Source: Acidimicrobiia bacterium (GTDB lineage Bacteria; Actinomycetota; Acidimicrobiia; Spongiisociales; UBA5794). From it: a stretch of DNA of 37,552 nt. The stretch lies in the NCBI GenBank assembly GCA_026985095.1, contig JALSQW010000053.1:1-37552 (forward strand). Direction: 5' to 3'. This document shows positions 16,267 to 23,040 of the stretch, in pieces (within the stretch, counting starts at the first letter, position 1; each line of letters opens with the position of its first letter). The translations under genes and the position numbers were made by a program. The notes beneath the pieces were generated by a model. That model was not told where the DNA came from and searched no databases. It saw only the letters and a list, made by a program, of their open reading frames with translations.

Positions 16267-17177
16267 TGCGTCCTCTCGCCGTGGGCATCCAGCTCCCCGA
16301 GGTCGAGCGGGTCGTCCGTTGGCCAGAGCTCGCAGCGATGGTTCGCGAGATCGAGGATCTGGGATTCGACTCGATCTGGGTGGGGGACCACCTCCTGTAC
16401 GACACCCCCGAGGGACGCTCCGGACCGTGGGAGGCATGGACGCAGCTGGCCGCCATCGCCGCGGTCACCGAACGGGTCACGATCGGACCGTTGGTGGCGT
16501 CGACGGGCTTCCACGCCCCGGCGATGCTCGCCAAGCAGGCGGCCACCGTCGACGAGATCTCTGCAGGGCGGCTCGTCCTCGGCCTCGGTGCCGGGTGGAA
16601 CCGAGTGGAGTACGACGCCTTCGGGTTCCCGTTCGACCATCGGGCGAGCCGGTTCGTCGAGTCCTTCGAGGTCATCCGGCGGTTGCTCGCCGGCGAGCGG
16701 GTCGACATGGACGGTCGCTACGTCACGGTGCGGGGAGCCGAGCTGCTGCCGCCGCCACGTCCGGGCGGCCCGCCGCTCATGGTCGGATCCATCGGCCCTC
16801 GCGTGCTGGGAGCCACGTTGGGTCATGTGGCGATGTGGAACGCCTGGTTCTCGTGGTACGGCAACACGGCATCGGGCATCGCGGACCTGCGCCTGGATGT
16901 CGCCGCGGAGGCGCGTCGGGTCGGGCGCGACGCCGAGGAGATCGAGTACACGGCGGCGGTCCTCGTGGCCCTCCCCGGCGCCGTCGGGCGGAACAGCCAC
17001 GACCACGACGACCGCAGCGTGGTCCCGTTGGCGGGGGAGCGGCCCGGCGCCGTCGCCGACGAGCTGCGTCGGTTCGCCGAGGCCGGCATCGGCCATGTCC
17101 AGCTCGTCGTCGACCCGATCACCGTCGAGTCGATCCGGCGGCTGAGCGACGTCCTGGTTCTCCTCGACCGCGGGTAG
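16266..17177 (+). CDS. LLM-class F420-dependent oxidoreductase
   Basis: A 303-aa TIM-barrel protein of the bacterial luciferase-like superfamily, F420 branch. Family marks are EIEDLGFDSIWVGDHLLY near the N-terminus, WTQLAAIAAVTERVTIGPLV, and GRLVLGLGAGWNRVEYDAFG followed by FDHRASRFVESFEVIRRLL. The last motif is the actinobacterial F420 type. The cofactor would be reduced deazaflavin F420; the substrate is unknown. The start ATG at 16266 overlaps the cutinase stop. A His/Asp-rich loop (NSHDHDDRS) near residue 245 is an unusual insertion of possible metal-binding character. Cytoplasmic location follows from the lack of a signal, so the link with an exported esterase may be substrate uptake and oxidation. 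Confidence 0.9.
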   Translation: MRPLAVGIQLPEVERVVRWPELAAMVREIEDLGFDSIWVGDHLLYDTPEGRSGPWEAWTQLAAIAAVTERVTIGPLVASTGFHAPAMLAKQAATVDEISAGRLVLGLGAGWNRVEYDAFGFPFDHRASRFVESFEVIRRLLAGERVDMDGRYVTVRGAELLPPPRPGGPPLMVGSIGPRVLGATLGHVAMWNAWFSWYGNTASGIADLRLDVAAEARRVGRDAEEIEYTAAVLVALPGAVGRNSHDHDDRSVVPLAGERPGAVADELRRFAEAGIGHVQLVVDPITVESIRRLSDVLVLLDRG

Positions 17178-17180
17178 CCT
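17175..17180 (+). promoter_or_regulatory. Leaderless -10 element (TAGCCT) of msrB
   Basis: The element overlaps the TAG stop of the preceding gene and ends 6 nt before ATG 17187. Confidence 0.5.
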
Positions 17181-17186
17181 TGCCGT

Positions 17187-17576
17187 ATGAGCTTCGATCC
17201 CGACGCCGATCTCCGCCGGCGCCTCAGTCCCCTCCAGTACGCCGTCACCCAACACGGAGAGACCGAACCGCCGTTCACCGGCGTCTACTGGGACGCCAAG
17301 GACGAGGGGCTGTACCGGTGTGTCGTCTGTCATGCCCCATTGTTCTCGAGTGAGACGAAGTACGACTCGGGGAGCGGATGGCCGAGCTTCTGGCAGCCCG
17401 TCTCCGACGACGCGGTCGCGACCAGGACCGACACGTCCCACGGCATGGTCCGGACCGAGGCCCTGTGTGGGAGCTGCGGCGCCCATCTGGGTCATGTCTT
17501 CGAGGACGGCCCGGCGCCGACGGGTCTTCGCTACTGCATGAACTCGGCGTCGTTGGATCTCGACCGCGACGCCTGA
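17187..17576 (+). CDS. msrB: Peptide-methionine (R)-S-oxide reductase
   Basis: A 129-aa MsrB repairing methionine-R-sulfoxide in proteins with thioredoxin as electron donor. It has two zinc CxxC pairs (CVVC near 45 and CGSC near 94), the block [34 protein letters not shown] and catalytic Cys117. The form is Cys, not selenocysteine. The full length matches the single-domain family. It begins 10 nt after the F420 oxidoreductase stop, with its own leaderless promoter embedded in that stop codon. Confidence 0.95.
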   Translation: MSFDPDADLRRRLSPLQYAVTQHGETEPPFTGVYWDAKDEGLYRCVVCHAPLFSSETKYDSGSGWPSFWQPVSDDAVATRTDTSHGMVRTEALCGSCGAHLGHVFEDGPAPTGLRYCMNSASLDLDRDA

Positions 17577-17641
17577 GCGGCACGCACCGCTGCCGGCACG
17601 AACCGCTTGAGGGCCGGCACCGCCCGACCGATACCGCGACC

Positions 17642-18820
17642 ATGCACACGTCCGTCGACTCCCCGACGTCTCGGCGAACCCTGGGTTGTGGACGCCCTCT
17701 GGGGGTGTGGCGAACCCTGGGTTGTGGACGCCCTGGAGGGGTGTGGCGAACCCTGGGTTGTGGACGCCCTCTGGGGGTGTGGCGAACCCTGGGTTGGCGA
17801 GGTATGGGGGTCGTGGCGGTCGCGGTCGCCGTCGCCGTCATGCCCGCCGCGGCCCAGGCCACCTCTCGCGAGTTCGGCGAGATGGTCGACCATGTGATCA
17901 CCCTCCCCGTCGACGGGGAGCATCACCTCTGGGACACCTTCTGGGCCGCCCGGAGCAACGAGACCGGTGTCCACCATGCCCAGGACATCATGGCCGACAA
18001 GATGACGCCGGTCGTCGCCGCCGCCTCCGGCACGATCCGGCTCGTCAACTGGTCGAGTCGCCCCGACGACCTGAACCCCGAGCGATGCTGCACGATCGTG
18101 CTGCGCCACGACGACGGATGGGAGTCGTGGTACATCCATCTCAACAACGACACGCCCGGCACCGACGACGGGAAGGGCTGGGGCATCGCCGAGGGCATCG
18201 TCCCCGGGGTCCACGTCGACGCCGGTCAGCTCATCGGATGGGTGGGGGACTCGGGGAACGCCGAGTCGACGGCCCCGCACGTGCACTTCGAGCTGCGCGA
18301 TCCCGCCGGTGTCGTCGTCAACCCCTACGCGGCTCTCCGTGCCGCGGGGGCCAACGCCCCGGCCCCCTCCGATGCCGTCCTCGCCGGCGTCAGGGTCCTC
18401 CGGCAGGGGATGCGCGGCGCCGACGTGGAACGACTCCAGCAGCTCCTCGCTGCCGAGGGCTTGGATCCCGGGCCGGTGGACGGCATCTTCGGCCGCCGCA
18501 CCGACCGGGCCGTCCGTGCCTTCCAGCGGGACCACGGGCTGACGGTCGACGGGATCGTCGGTTCGGCAACCAGGGGAGCCCTCCGTCGCGTCGCCCCGGC
18601 CGAGGGGCCCGTCTTCGACCGGATCCTCAGGAAGGGGAGCATCGGCAACGACGTCCGTGCCGTCCAGTCGATGCTGAAGGCCGCCGGCTTCGATCCCGGA
18701 CCGGTCGACGCCGTGTTCGGCGGCAAGACCCTGCTCGCCGTCCTCGCCTTCCAGGAGGCCAACGGCCTGAGTGTCGACGGCCTCGTCGGTCCGAAGACCC
18801 TCGCCGCCCTCGGTGCCTGA
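17642..18820 (+). CDS. Secreted M23 peptidase with two peptidoglycan-binding domains
   Basis: A 392-aa protein if translation starts at ATG 17642. Residues 12-51 are encoded by the 36-bp repeat array and read as 12-residue units RTLGCGRPLGVW. A hydrophobic core (MGVVAVAVAVAVMPAAAQA, 55-73) then completes an export signal with an unusually long Arg-rich n-region. The LytM domain has HHAQD (His111, Asp115) and HVHFE (His213, His215), with the family Gly between His and Asp replaced by Ala. Two PG_binding_1 domains follow at about 245-300 and 315-390, each with LQQLL- or VQSML-type helices and DPGPVDGIFG/DPGPVDAVFG. ATG 17804 is an alternative start, but it would leave a signal peptide without positive charge and has no usable RBS. 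The last 42 bp recur at 19971. Confidence 0.85.
   Translation: MHTSVDSPTSRRTLGCGRPLGVWRTLGCGRPGGVWRTLGCGRPLGVWRTLGWRGMGVVAVAVAVAVMPAAAQATSREFGEMVDHVITLPVDGEHHLWDTFWAARSNETGVHHAQDIMADKMTPVVAAASGTIRLVNWSSRPDDLNPERCCTIVLRHDDGWESWYIHLNNDTPGTDDGKGWGIAEGIVPGVHVDAGQLIGWVGDSGNAESTAPHVHFELRDPAGVVVNPYAALRAAGANAPAPSDAVLAGVRVLRQGMRGADVERLQQLLAAEGLDPGPVDGIFGRRTDRAVRAFQRDHGLTVDGIVGSATRGALRRVAPAEGPVFDRILRKGSIGNDVRAVQSMLKAAGFDPGPVDAVFGGKTLLAVLAFQEANGLSVDGLVGPKTLAALGA
17674..17796 (+). repeat. 36-bp tandem repeat array (two-palindrome family)
   Basis: Three full 36-bp units (17674-17709, 17710-17745, 17746-17781) and a 15-bp partial (17782-17796). Each unit holds the palindrome AACCCTGGGTT and a second inverted repeat of type CGCCCTCTGGGGGTG. 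Unit 2 differs only inside the loop of the second palindrome. The core matches the array at 37267-37404. Because 36 is divisible by three, the array keeps the downstream reading frame open. Confidence 0.9.
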
Positions 18821-18821
18821 A
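18780..18821. repeat. 42-bp direct repeat, copy 1 (3' end of M23 gene)
   Basis: This block covers the last codons (GLVGPKTLAALGA), the stop and one further base of the M23 gene. It is identical base for base to 19971-20012. The copies diverge immediately on both sides. Confidence 0.95.
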
Positions 18822-18920
18822 GACCCTCCTGGTTCGGGGTTGACACACACGCACCCGTGACACCATTCGCCATGGACCGTCGGGGATCGGAGGACGATCA
18901 TCGTACGAAGGATCCGAGCG

Positions 18921-19304
18921 GTGCTCGCGGTGGTCAGCACCATGGTGGTTCTCGCCGCGCTTCCCGCCGAGAGTGCTACCGAGTATCGCCTCACCACGAG
19001 CTTTGGGATCCACTGCTCCGCCACGAGCTCTGCAGGCTGGATCGATGGGCCCATCTACGACACCGCATGGGCGAAGACCTCGGACCTGCGCGGATCTACG
19101 AACGACTACACCTACTGTGAAGGAACGAAGGTCGCGGTCGGCTACTACAACCAAGGCGGGCCGGTGTGGTCGTCGTACCGGTACAGCACCCGACCGTTCG
19201 CGTCGATCAGTCGGACCTCGGTGTGGCGGTGCTACGGGGGGTTTCACGGGCCATCGACTCACGATTCGCACTACCCGACGACGGACTACCTCGGCCGGTG
19301 CTGA
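18921..19304 (+). CDS. Small secreted four-Cys protein
   Basis: A 127-aa protein from GTG 18921. The N-terminus MLAVVSTMVVLAALPAESA is an export signal but lacks basic residues. In-frame upstream codons would add IVRRIRA, a normal n-region, and a GGAGG at 18889-18893 sits 6 nt before an ATC codon at 18900, so an unusual ATC start is possible. The mature part (about 108 aa) is rich in Tyr, Ser, Thr and Gly and has four Cys (HC, YC, WRC and terminal RC), suggesting two disulfides; it resembles no family I recognise. It lies inside the direct-repeat-bounded segment. A TTGACA at 18840-18845 could be a -35 element, but no convincing -10 follows. Confidence 0.6.
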   Translation: MLAVVSTMVVLAALPAESATEYRLTTSFGIHCSATSSAGWIDGPIYDTAWAKTSDLRGSTNDYTYCEGTKVAVGYYNQGGPVWSSYRYSTRPFASISRTSVWRCYGGFHGPSTHDSHYPTTDYLGRC

Positions 19305-19343
19305 GGGCGCCCGATGGTGAACCGACCCCGAGACGAGGATGTG

Positions 19344-19355
19344 CGGAGCGCTCCG
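19344..19355. promoter_or_regulatory. 12-bp perfect palindrome, possible operator
   Basis: CGGAGCGCTCCG lies in the 124-bp gap before the lipoprotein gene inside the inserted segment. It could bind a dimeric regulator; nothing else supports this. Confidence 0.25.
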
Positions 19356-19428
19356 ACATTCCGTGTGCGATGATCAGAGTGGGCGGACCGGCATCCCCGC
19401 CGATCGACGACGCCGACCGAGGCACCAT

Positions 19429-19968
19429 ATGGATGTGAGACATGCCCCCTGGACGGTGAAGCTCTTCATGATCGCTGCCATCGCGATCCTCGGTTCGGCA
19501 TGTGCGGGGGTAGCGTCCCCGGGCCGCGAGGCCACGATCCGGCAGATTCCCGAACCTCAGCGTGCGGCATTCATCGACGGCGTCGTCGATTTCGACGAAT
19601 ACGAGGGGGCCGTTCTGGCTGTCGTACGCTGCCTGAAGGAGGAGGGGATCGATGTCGACGGCCCGCGCCTCAGCCGGTGGGATACCCACTACGAGTACGA
19701 CTACTCGGCGGCGCGGCCGGACGCCTCCACGATCCACGACCGGTGCTACGAGACCTACCTGTCGTTCGTCAATGCGGCTTGGGTCGAGCAGAATGCCCTG
19801 AGCGGCGACGAACTCGCGGAGGCGTACCGAAAGCTCGGCGAGTGTCTGCGTGACGCCGGGTACCACGTGCCGGAGGATCCCACCGAGGACGACATCCTCG
19901 AGGTCTTCTCGGGGGAATGGAACGCGCACGCCGCCCGGTGCTTCGAGACGATCCGCTGGTTCGACTAG
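19429..19968 (+). CDS. Putative lipoprotein, 179 aa, unknown family
   Basis: The N-terminus WTVKLFMIAAIAILGSAC is a signal with a lipobox-like end (GSAC, Cys26; position -3 is Gly rather than Leu, so lipidation is not certain). The mature protein is acidic and helical, with four further Cys in RCLKEEGIDV, HDRCYETY, LGECLRDAGYHV and ARCFETI. The spacing of CLKEEG- and CLRDAG-type segments is common in small actinobacterial lipoproteins of unknown role. The stop TAG is 2 nt before repeat copy 2. GAGG lies a few bases before ATG 19429. With the preceding small exported protein it makes up the inserted segment's cargo. Confidence 0.65.
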   Translation: MDVRHAPWTVKLFMIAAIAILGSACAGVASPGREATIRQIPEPQRAAFIDGVVDFDEYEGAVLAVVRCLKEEGIDVDGPRLSRWDTHYEYDYSAARPDASTIHDRCYETYLSFVNAAWVEQNALSGDELAEAYRKLGECLRDAGYHVPEDPTEDDILEVFSGEWNAHAARCFETIRWFD

Positions 19969-19970
19969 CA

Positions 19971-20012
19971 GCCTCGTCGGTCCGAAGACCCTCGCCGCCC
20001 TCGGTGCCTGAA
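19971..20012. repeat. 42-bp direct repeat, copy 2
   Basis: A perfect copy of 18780-18821, outside any gene, between the lipoprotein stop and the convergent helicase stop. It contains GGTC-CGAA-GACC, a 4-bp stem also present in copy 1. Confidence 0.95.
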
Positions 20013-20029
20013 CCGGGCGTGGCCGACCC

Positions 20030-22771
20030 TCAACCCGTGGCGTCGGCCACGATCGCCAGGATCTCGTCGCCGTAGTCCTCCAGCTTCTTGGGACCGATGC
20101 CGGCAACGGCCAGGAGCTCGCGTTCGTCGGTCGGGCGGGACGCGGCGATCGCCTCCATCGTCCTGTTGTCGAAGACCACGTAGGCGGGTACCCCGAGCCG
20201 CCGCGACGTCTCGAGTCGCCAGTTCCGGAGCCGCTCGACCAGGCCGGCGTCGGGTGCGGGCGGAGCCGCCTCGACGATCTCGGCCACGTCGGCGACGACC
20301 TCCCCGCCCGTTCCCAGCGCCACGGTGACGGTGCCCACACCGACCTCCGTCACCAGCCCCTCGTAGCCGCCACGCAGCCGCACGGCCGTGCCGACGGCGA
20401 TCCGCGTCGACGCCTTCGCGCGGAGGGCGGCAGGCTCGTCGGCACCGTGCTCGGCGGTGCCGGCCAGCTCGGCGAGGAACCGAGACGGCCGATCGGCGTC
20501 CGCCAACACCACCACCGCGTCGATGGCGCGGGTGACGGCGACGTGGAAGATGCGTCGCTCCTCCTCGACGTCGTCGGCGAGGTCGTGGGGCATCGCTCCC
20601 CGGTCGGCGCCGAAGACGATCACCTTCGGCCACTCCATCCCCTTGACGCGATGCACCGACGACAAGGTCACGCCATCGGGTCGGGACGGGGCGTCGAGCG
20701 CCGCGGCGAGCCACGACGTGAAACCGTCCACGGTCCCGTGGAGCGCCCCGGCGCGGCGGATCGCCACCAGATCGTCGACGTGGCCCGACCGGGACGCGTT
20801 CGTCCGTCCCGCGTCGAGGGCACCGGCCGCCGAGCGGAGCCCCACGTCGTCGATCAGGAACGACAGGAGCCTCCCGGCGTCGTCGGCACGAGCGATCCTC
20901 GCGGCCTCCACGACATCGGACACGTACCCGTGCCACCGGGTCGCCTGCTTGGCGTCGAGGCCGTCGGCGATCCCCAGCAGATCCGCCGGCTCGTACCACG
21001 AGCGGGTGAGGCGCTCCCGAGCCAGGGTCGTCAACCCGCGACCGGGCCGCCGGATCGTCTCCAACACGGTTCGCCGGCCGATCCGGCCCGGATCCGTCGC
21101 CATCAGGATCCACGCCATCAACGCCCGCACCGTGGTGCGTTGGAGTTGACCGGCATCGAGGACGTCGTCGGTGGGGATACCGCGGTCGACGAGGGCCGCC
21201 TTCACCGGTATGAGCGTCGAGTTGACCCGGGCCAGGATCGCGATCTCGTCGGGCCGGGTGCCGTCGTCCAACCACCGCTCGACGACGCCGGCAGCCACCG
21301 ACGCGAGGTCGACACCCCGATGGGATCCGACGGTGAGCCCTGACCCGCGCTTGGCCGGTTCGATGGTCTTGTCGATCCGCCGTCGGTTGTACGACAGGAG
21401 GGTGGCGGTGGCGTCGACCACGTCGGCCGGGCAGCGGTAGTTGCGGGTGAGGGCATGATGGGCGGCGCCGGGGAAGAAGTGATCGAAGTCGATGAGGAAC
21501 CCAGGATCGGCCCCGGCGTAGCCGTAGATCACCTGGTCGTCGTCACCGACGCCGAACACGTCGAGCTCCGGAGCCGCCAGCAGCCGGAGGAGCAGAACGT
21601 AGGCCGGGGTCAGGTCCTGGAACTCGTCGACCAGGAGGTGCCGGCAGCGCCGCTGCCATCGGGACCGCAGCTCCGGGTCGCGGAGCAGCGCCTCGATCGC
21701 GCCGTAGACCTGCTCCCCGTGGTCGACCCGGCGCCGACGGTACATCCGCTCCCGGTACCGCTCGAAGGCCGCGGCGAAGCCGACGACGTCGTCTCGGGAT
21801 GCCTCCACGAGGGCCGGATCCCGCAGTCCCGCGCGGACCTCGTCGAGCGCTTCGAGGTACGGTCCGAGCGGGTCGGCGTTGGCTCGACGCGGGACCGAGA
21901 CGAACCGCTCGAACTGGCTGCGGATCTCCGCGTCGTCGACCAGGTCGAGGCCCGCGTGGGCGTCGGTCAGGATCGCCCAACCCAGCGAGTGGATGGTGCG
22001 GACCATCGACCGGTCGGCGCCCACGCGGTCGCGTAGCTCCGCCGCCGCCTTGGCGTTGTAGGCCACCGCGGTCACGAATCGCGGCTCGATGCCCACGTCG
22101 TCGAGCAGGTGCCGGAGTCGAGCCGCCAGCGTCCTCGTCTTGCCCGATCCGGCCGGGGCGATGATCCTCGCAGGGCCCGCGCCGTGGAGGACGGCGTCGA
22201 GCTGGTCGGTCGCCAGCTCGCCGGGAGCGCCGCGTCCGGTCAGGACACGTGCCGGGGTGGTCGCCCCCGCCTCGATCGTCTCGCCGTGGATCACCGGTGC
22301 ACCGACCGGGGGGAGCGGCTGGCGCGGCCCGCCGTCGATCCACACGGCTTCACCGTCGGCCGTCACCGCGTCGGCAGATCCGCCCGGCGCGGCTCCCACG
22401 TGACGGGCGGCCTTCGTCGCCCACCACCAGCGGAGAGCCCCGGTGCGCAGGTCGTAGTTGTTGGAGAACACGAGGAAGCGGAGACGTTCCCGTGGGAAGA
22501 GGAAGTCCACCGGAACAGACCACACGGGACGTTCGTCGAGCTCCGCGGCAGCCAGGGCGTCATCGGCGATCGCCCACTCGATGACCCTCGGCTCGCGGCG
22601 GACCCAGCTCCGTTGCAGCCGCTCGATCAGCTCGTCACGCCGTTCGTCGTCGGCGATCGTCTCGTCGTCGATCCTGGTCCGCGGCGCGGTCGCCCACGGT
22701 GCAGGCGGATCCATGCCCGGGCGGACGACGACACCGCGGCCGAGCACCGATGGAGCGGGGATGGTGGCCAC
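20030..22771 (-). CDS. UvrD/PcrA-like superfamily 1 helicase with HRDC domain
   Basis: A 913-aa protein. SF1A motifs: Q-motif Gln190, Walker A APAGSGKT (205-212), motif II VDEFQDL, motif III GVGDDDQVIYGYAGAD, motif IV LTRNYRC, motif V SSVHRVKGMEWPKVIV, motif VI VAVTRA. The C-terminus (about 840-913) is an HRDC-type helical domain with RLGVPAYVVFDNRTMEAI and LLAVAGIGPKKLEDYG, as in mycobacterial UvrD2. The first 180 residues precede the helicase core and are unusual for UvrD; they include SVPVDFLFPRERLRFLVFSN and a Trp-rich LRWWWATKAARHVG. The GTG start at 22771 is chosen because TACGCT lies 8 nt upstream and the divergent region follows. Likely role: 3'-5' DNA unwinding in repair. Confidence 0.9.
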   Translation of the reverse strand: MATIPAPSVLGRGVVVRPGMDPPAPWATAPRTRIDDETIADDERRDELIERLQRSWVRREPRVIEWAIADDALAAAELDERPVWSVPVDFLFPRERLRFLVFSNNYDLRTGALRWWWATKAARHVGAAPGGSADAVTADGEAVWIDGGPRQPLPPVGAPVIHGETIEAGATTPARVLTGRGAPGELATDQLDAVLHGAGPARIIAPAGSGKTRTLAARLRHLLDDVGIEPRFVTAVAYNAKAAAELRDRVGADRSMVRTIHSLGWAILTDAHAGLDLVDDAEIRSQFERFVSVPRRANADPLGPYLEALDEVRAGLRDPALVEASRDDVVGFAAAFERYRERMYRRRRVDHGEQVYGAIEALLRDPELRSRWQRRCRHLLVDEFQDLTPAYVLLLRLLAAPELDVFGVGDDDQVIYGYAGADPGFLIDFDHFFPGAAHHALTRNYRCPADVVDATATLLSYNRRRIDKTIEPAKRGSGLTVGSHRGVDLASVAAGVVERWLDDGTRPDEIAILARVNSTLIPVKAALVDRGIPTDDVLDAGQLQRTTVRALMAWILMATDPGRIGRRTVLETIRRPGRGLTTLARERLTRSWYEPADLLGIADGLDAKQATRWHGYVSDVVEAARIARADDAGRLLSFLIDDVGLRSAAGALDAGRTNASRSGHVDDLVAIRRAGALHGTVDGFTSWLAAALDAPSRPDGVTLSSVHRVKGMEWPKVIVFGADRGAMPHDLADDVEEERRIFHVAVTRAIDAVVVLADADRPSRFLAELAGTAEHGADEPAALRAKASTRIAVGTAVRLRGGYEGLVTEVGVGTVTVALGTGGEVVADVAEIVEAAPPAPDAGLVERLRNWRLETSRRLGVPAYVVFDNRTMEAIAASRPTDERELLAVAGIGPKKLEDYGDEILAIVADATG

Positions 22772-22779
22772 GAAGCTGG

Positions 22780-22785
22780 AGCGTA
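22780..22785 (-). promoter_or_regulatory. Leaderless -10 element (TACGCT) of the UvrD-like gene
   Basis: The element ends 8 nt before GTG 22771 and decides this non-ATG start. Confidence 0.5.
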
Positions 22786-22849
22786 GAGGCGGGATGGGAC
22801 ATGATGCGGCAGGAACGCCGGGAACCCCCGGTAGCGCGGACCGCATCCC

Positions 22850-23040
22850 TATCATGGCCCCAGGCCGCCGCAGCGGGCGAGGCCCGCATCGTCTGGATGC
22901 GCACCCGCTCCGGGACCACGGCATGTTCCACTCCGCGGGTCGACCGCCTCGATCTTCCCCACCCGTCCGTCGCCGATCGACGCCGGGTTCGAGTTCGTCA
23001 CCGACCAGTCCGCAGCCGCGGACGTCAGGAGCCACCGACC
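22850..23040 (+). promoter_or_regulatory. Promoter and structured leader of the DEAD-box gene
   Basis: TATCAT at 22850-22855 is a plausible -10, giving a leader of about 180 nt. The leader contains two overlapping hairpins: GCGGGC/GCCCGC (22873-22887, loop 3 nt) and CGCATC/GATGCG (22885-22901, loop 5 nt). They share bases 22885-22887 and so exclude each other. Long structured leaders are known for autoregulated or cold-induced RNA-helicase genes; regulation here is inferred. Confidence 0.4.

Larger units (their letters stand above)
18822..20012. other. Putative 1,191-bp inserted segment bounded by direct repeats
   Basis: The two 42-bp copies are spaced 1,191 bp apart. Removing one copy and the intervening DNA would restore an intact M23 gene followed directly by the downstream intergenic region. 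The segment holds two small exported proteins and no recombinase. Its arrangement resembles attL/attR of an element integrated at a gene's 3' end, or illegitimate recombination between paralogous loci; it cannot be decided from sequence alone. Confidence 0.5.

Noticed and set aside
17674-17796. CRISPR-like array
   Set aside because: Units are directly contiguous with no unique spacers, and no cas genes are near. The same holds for 37267-37404.
18840-18845. Consensus -35 TTGACA after the second M23 gene
   Set aside because: No TAnnnT or TATAAT-like -10 occurs at 16-18 nt spacing, so I do not call a promoter, although the hexamer is exact.
18857-19120. Alternative plus frame starting at ATG 18872
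   Set aside because: It has no signal peptide and shadow-like composition, and it overlaps the frame with a proper export signal and disulfide-type Cys spacing.
22986-22996. tRNA T-arm-like GGTTCGAGTTC
   Set aside because: No acceptor stem, anticodon arm or D-arm pairs around it; it lies in the helicase leader.
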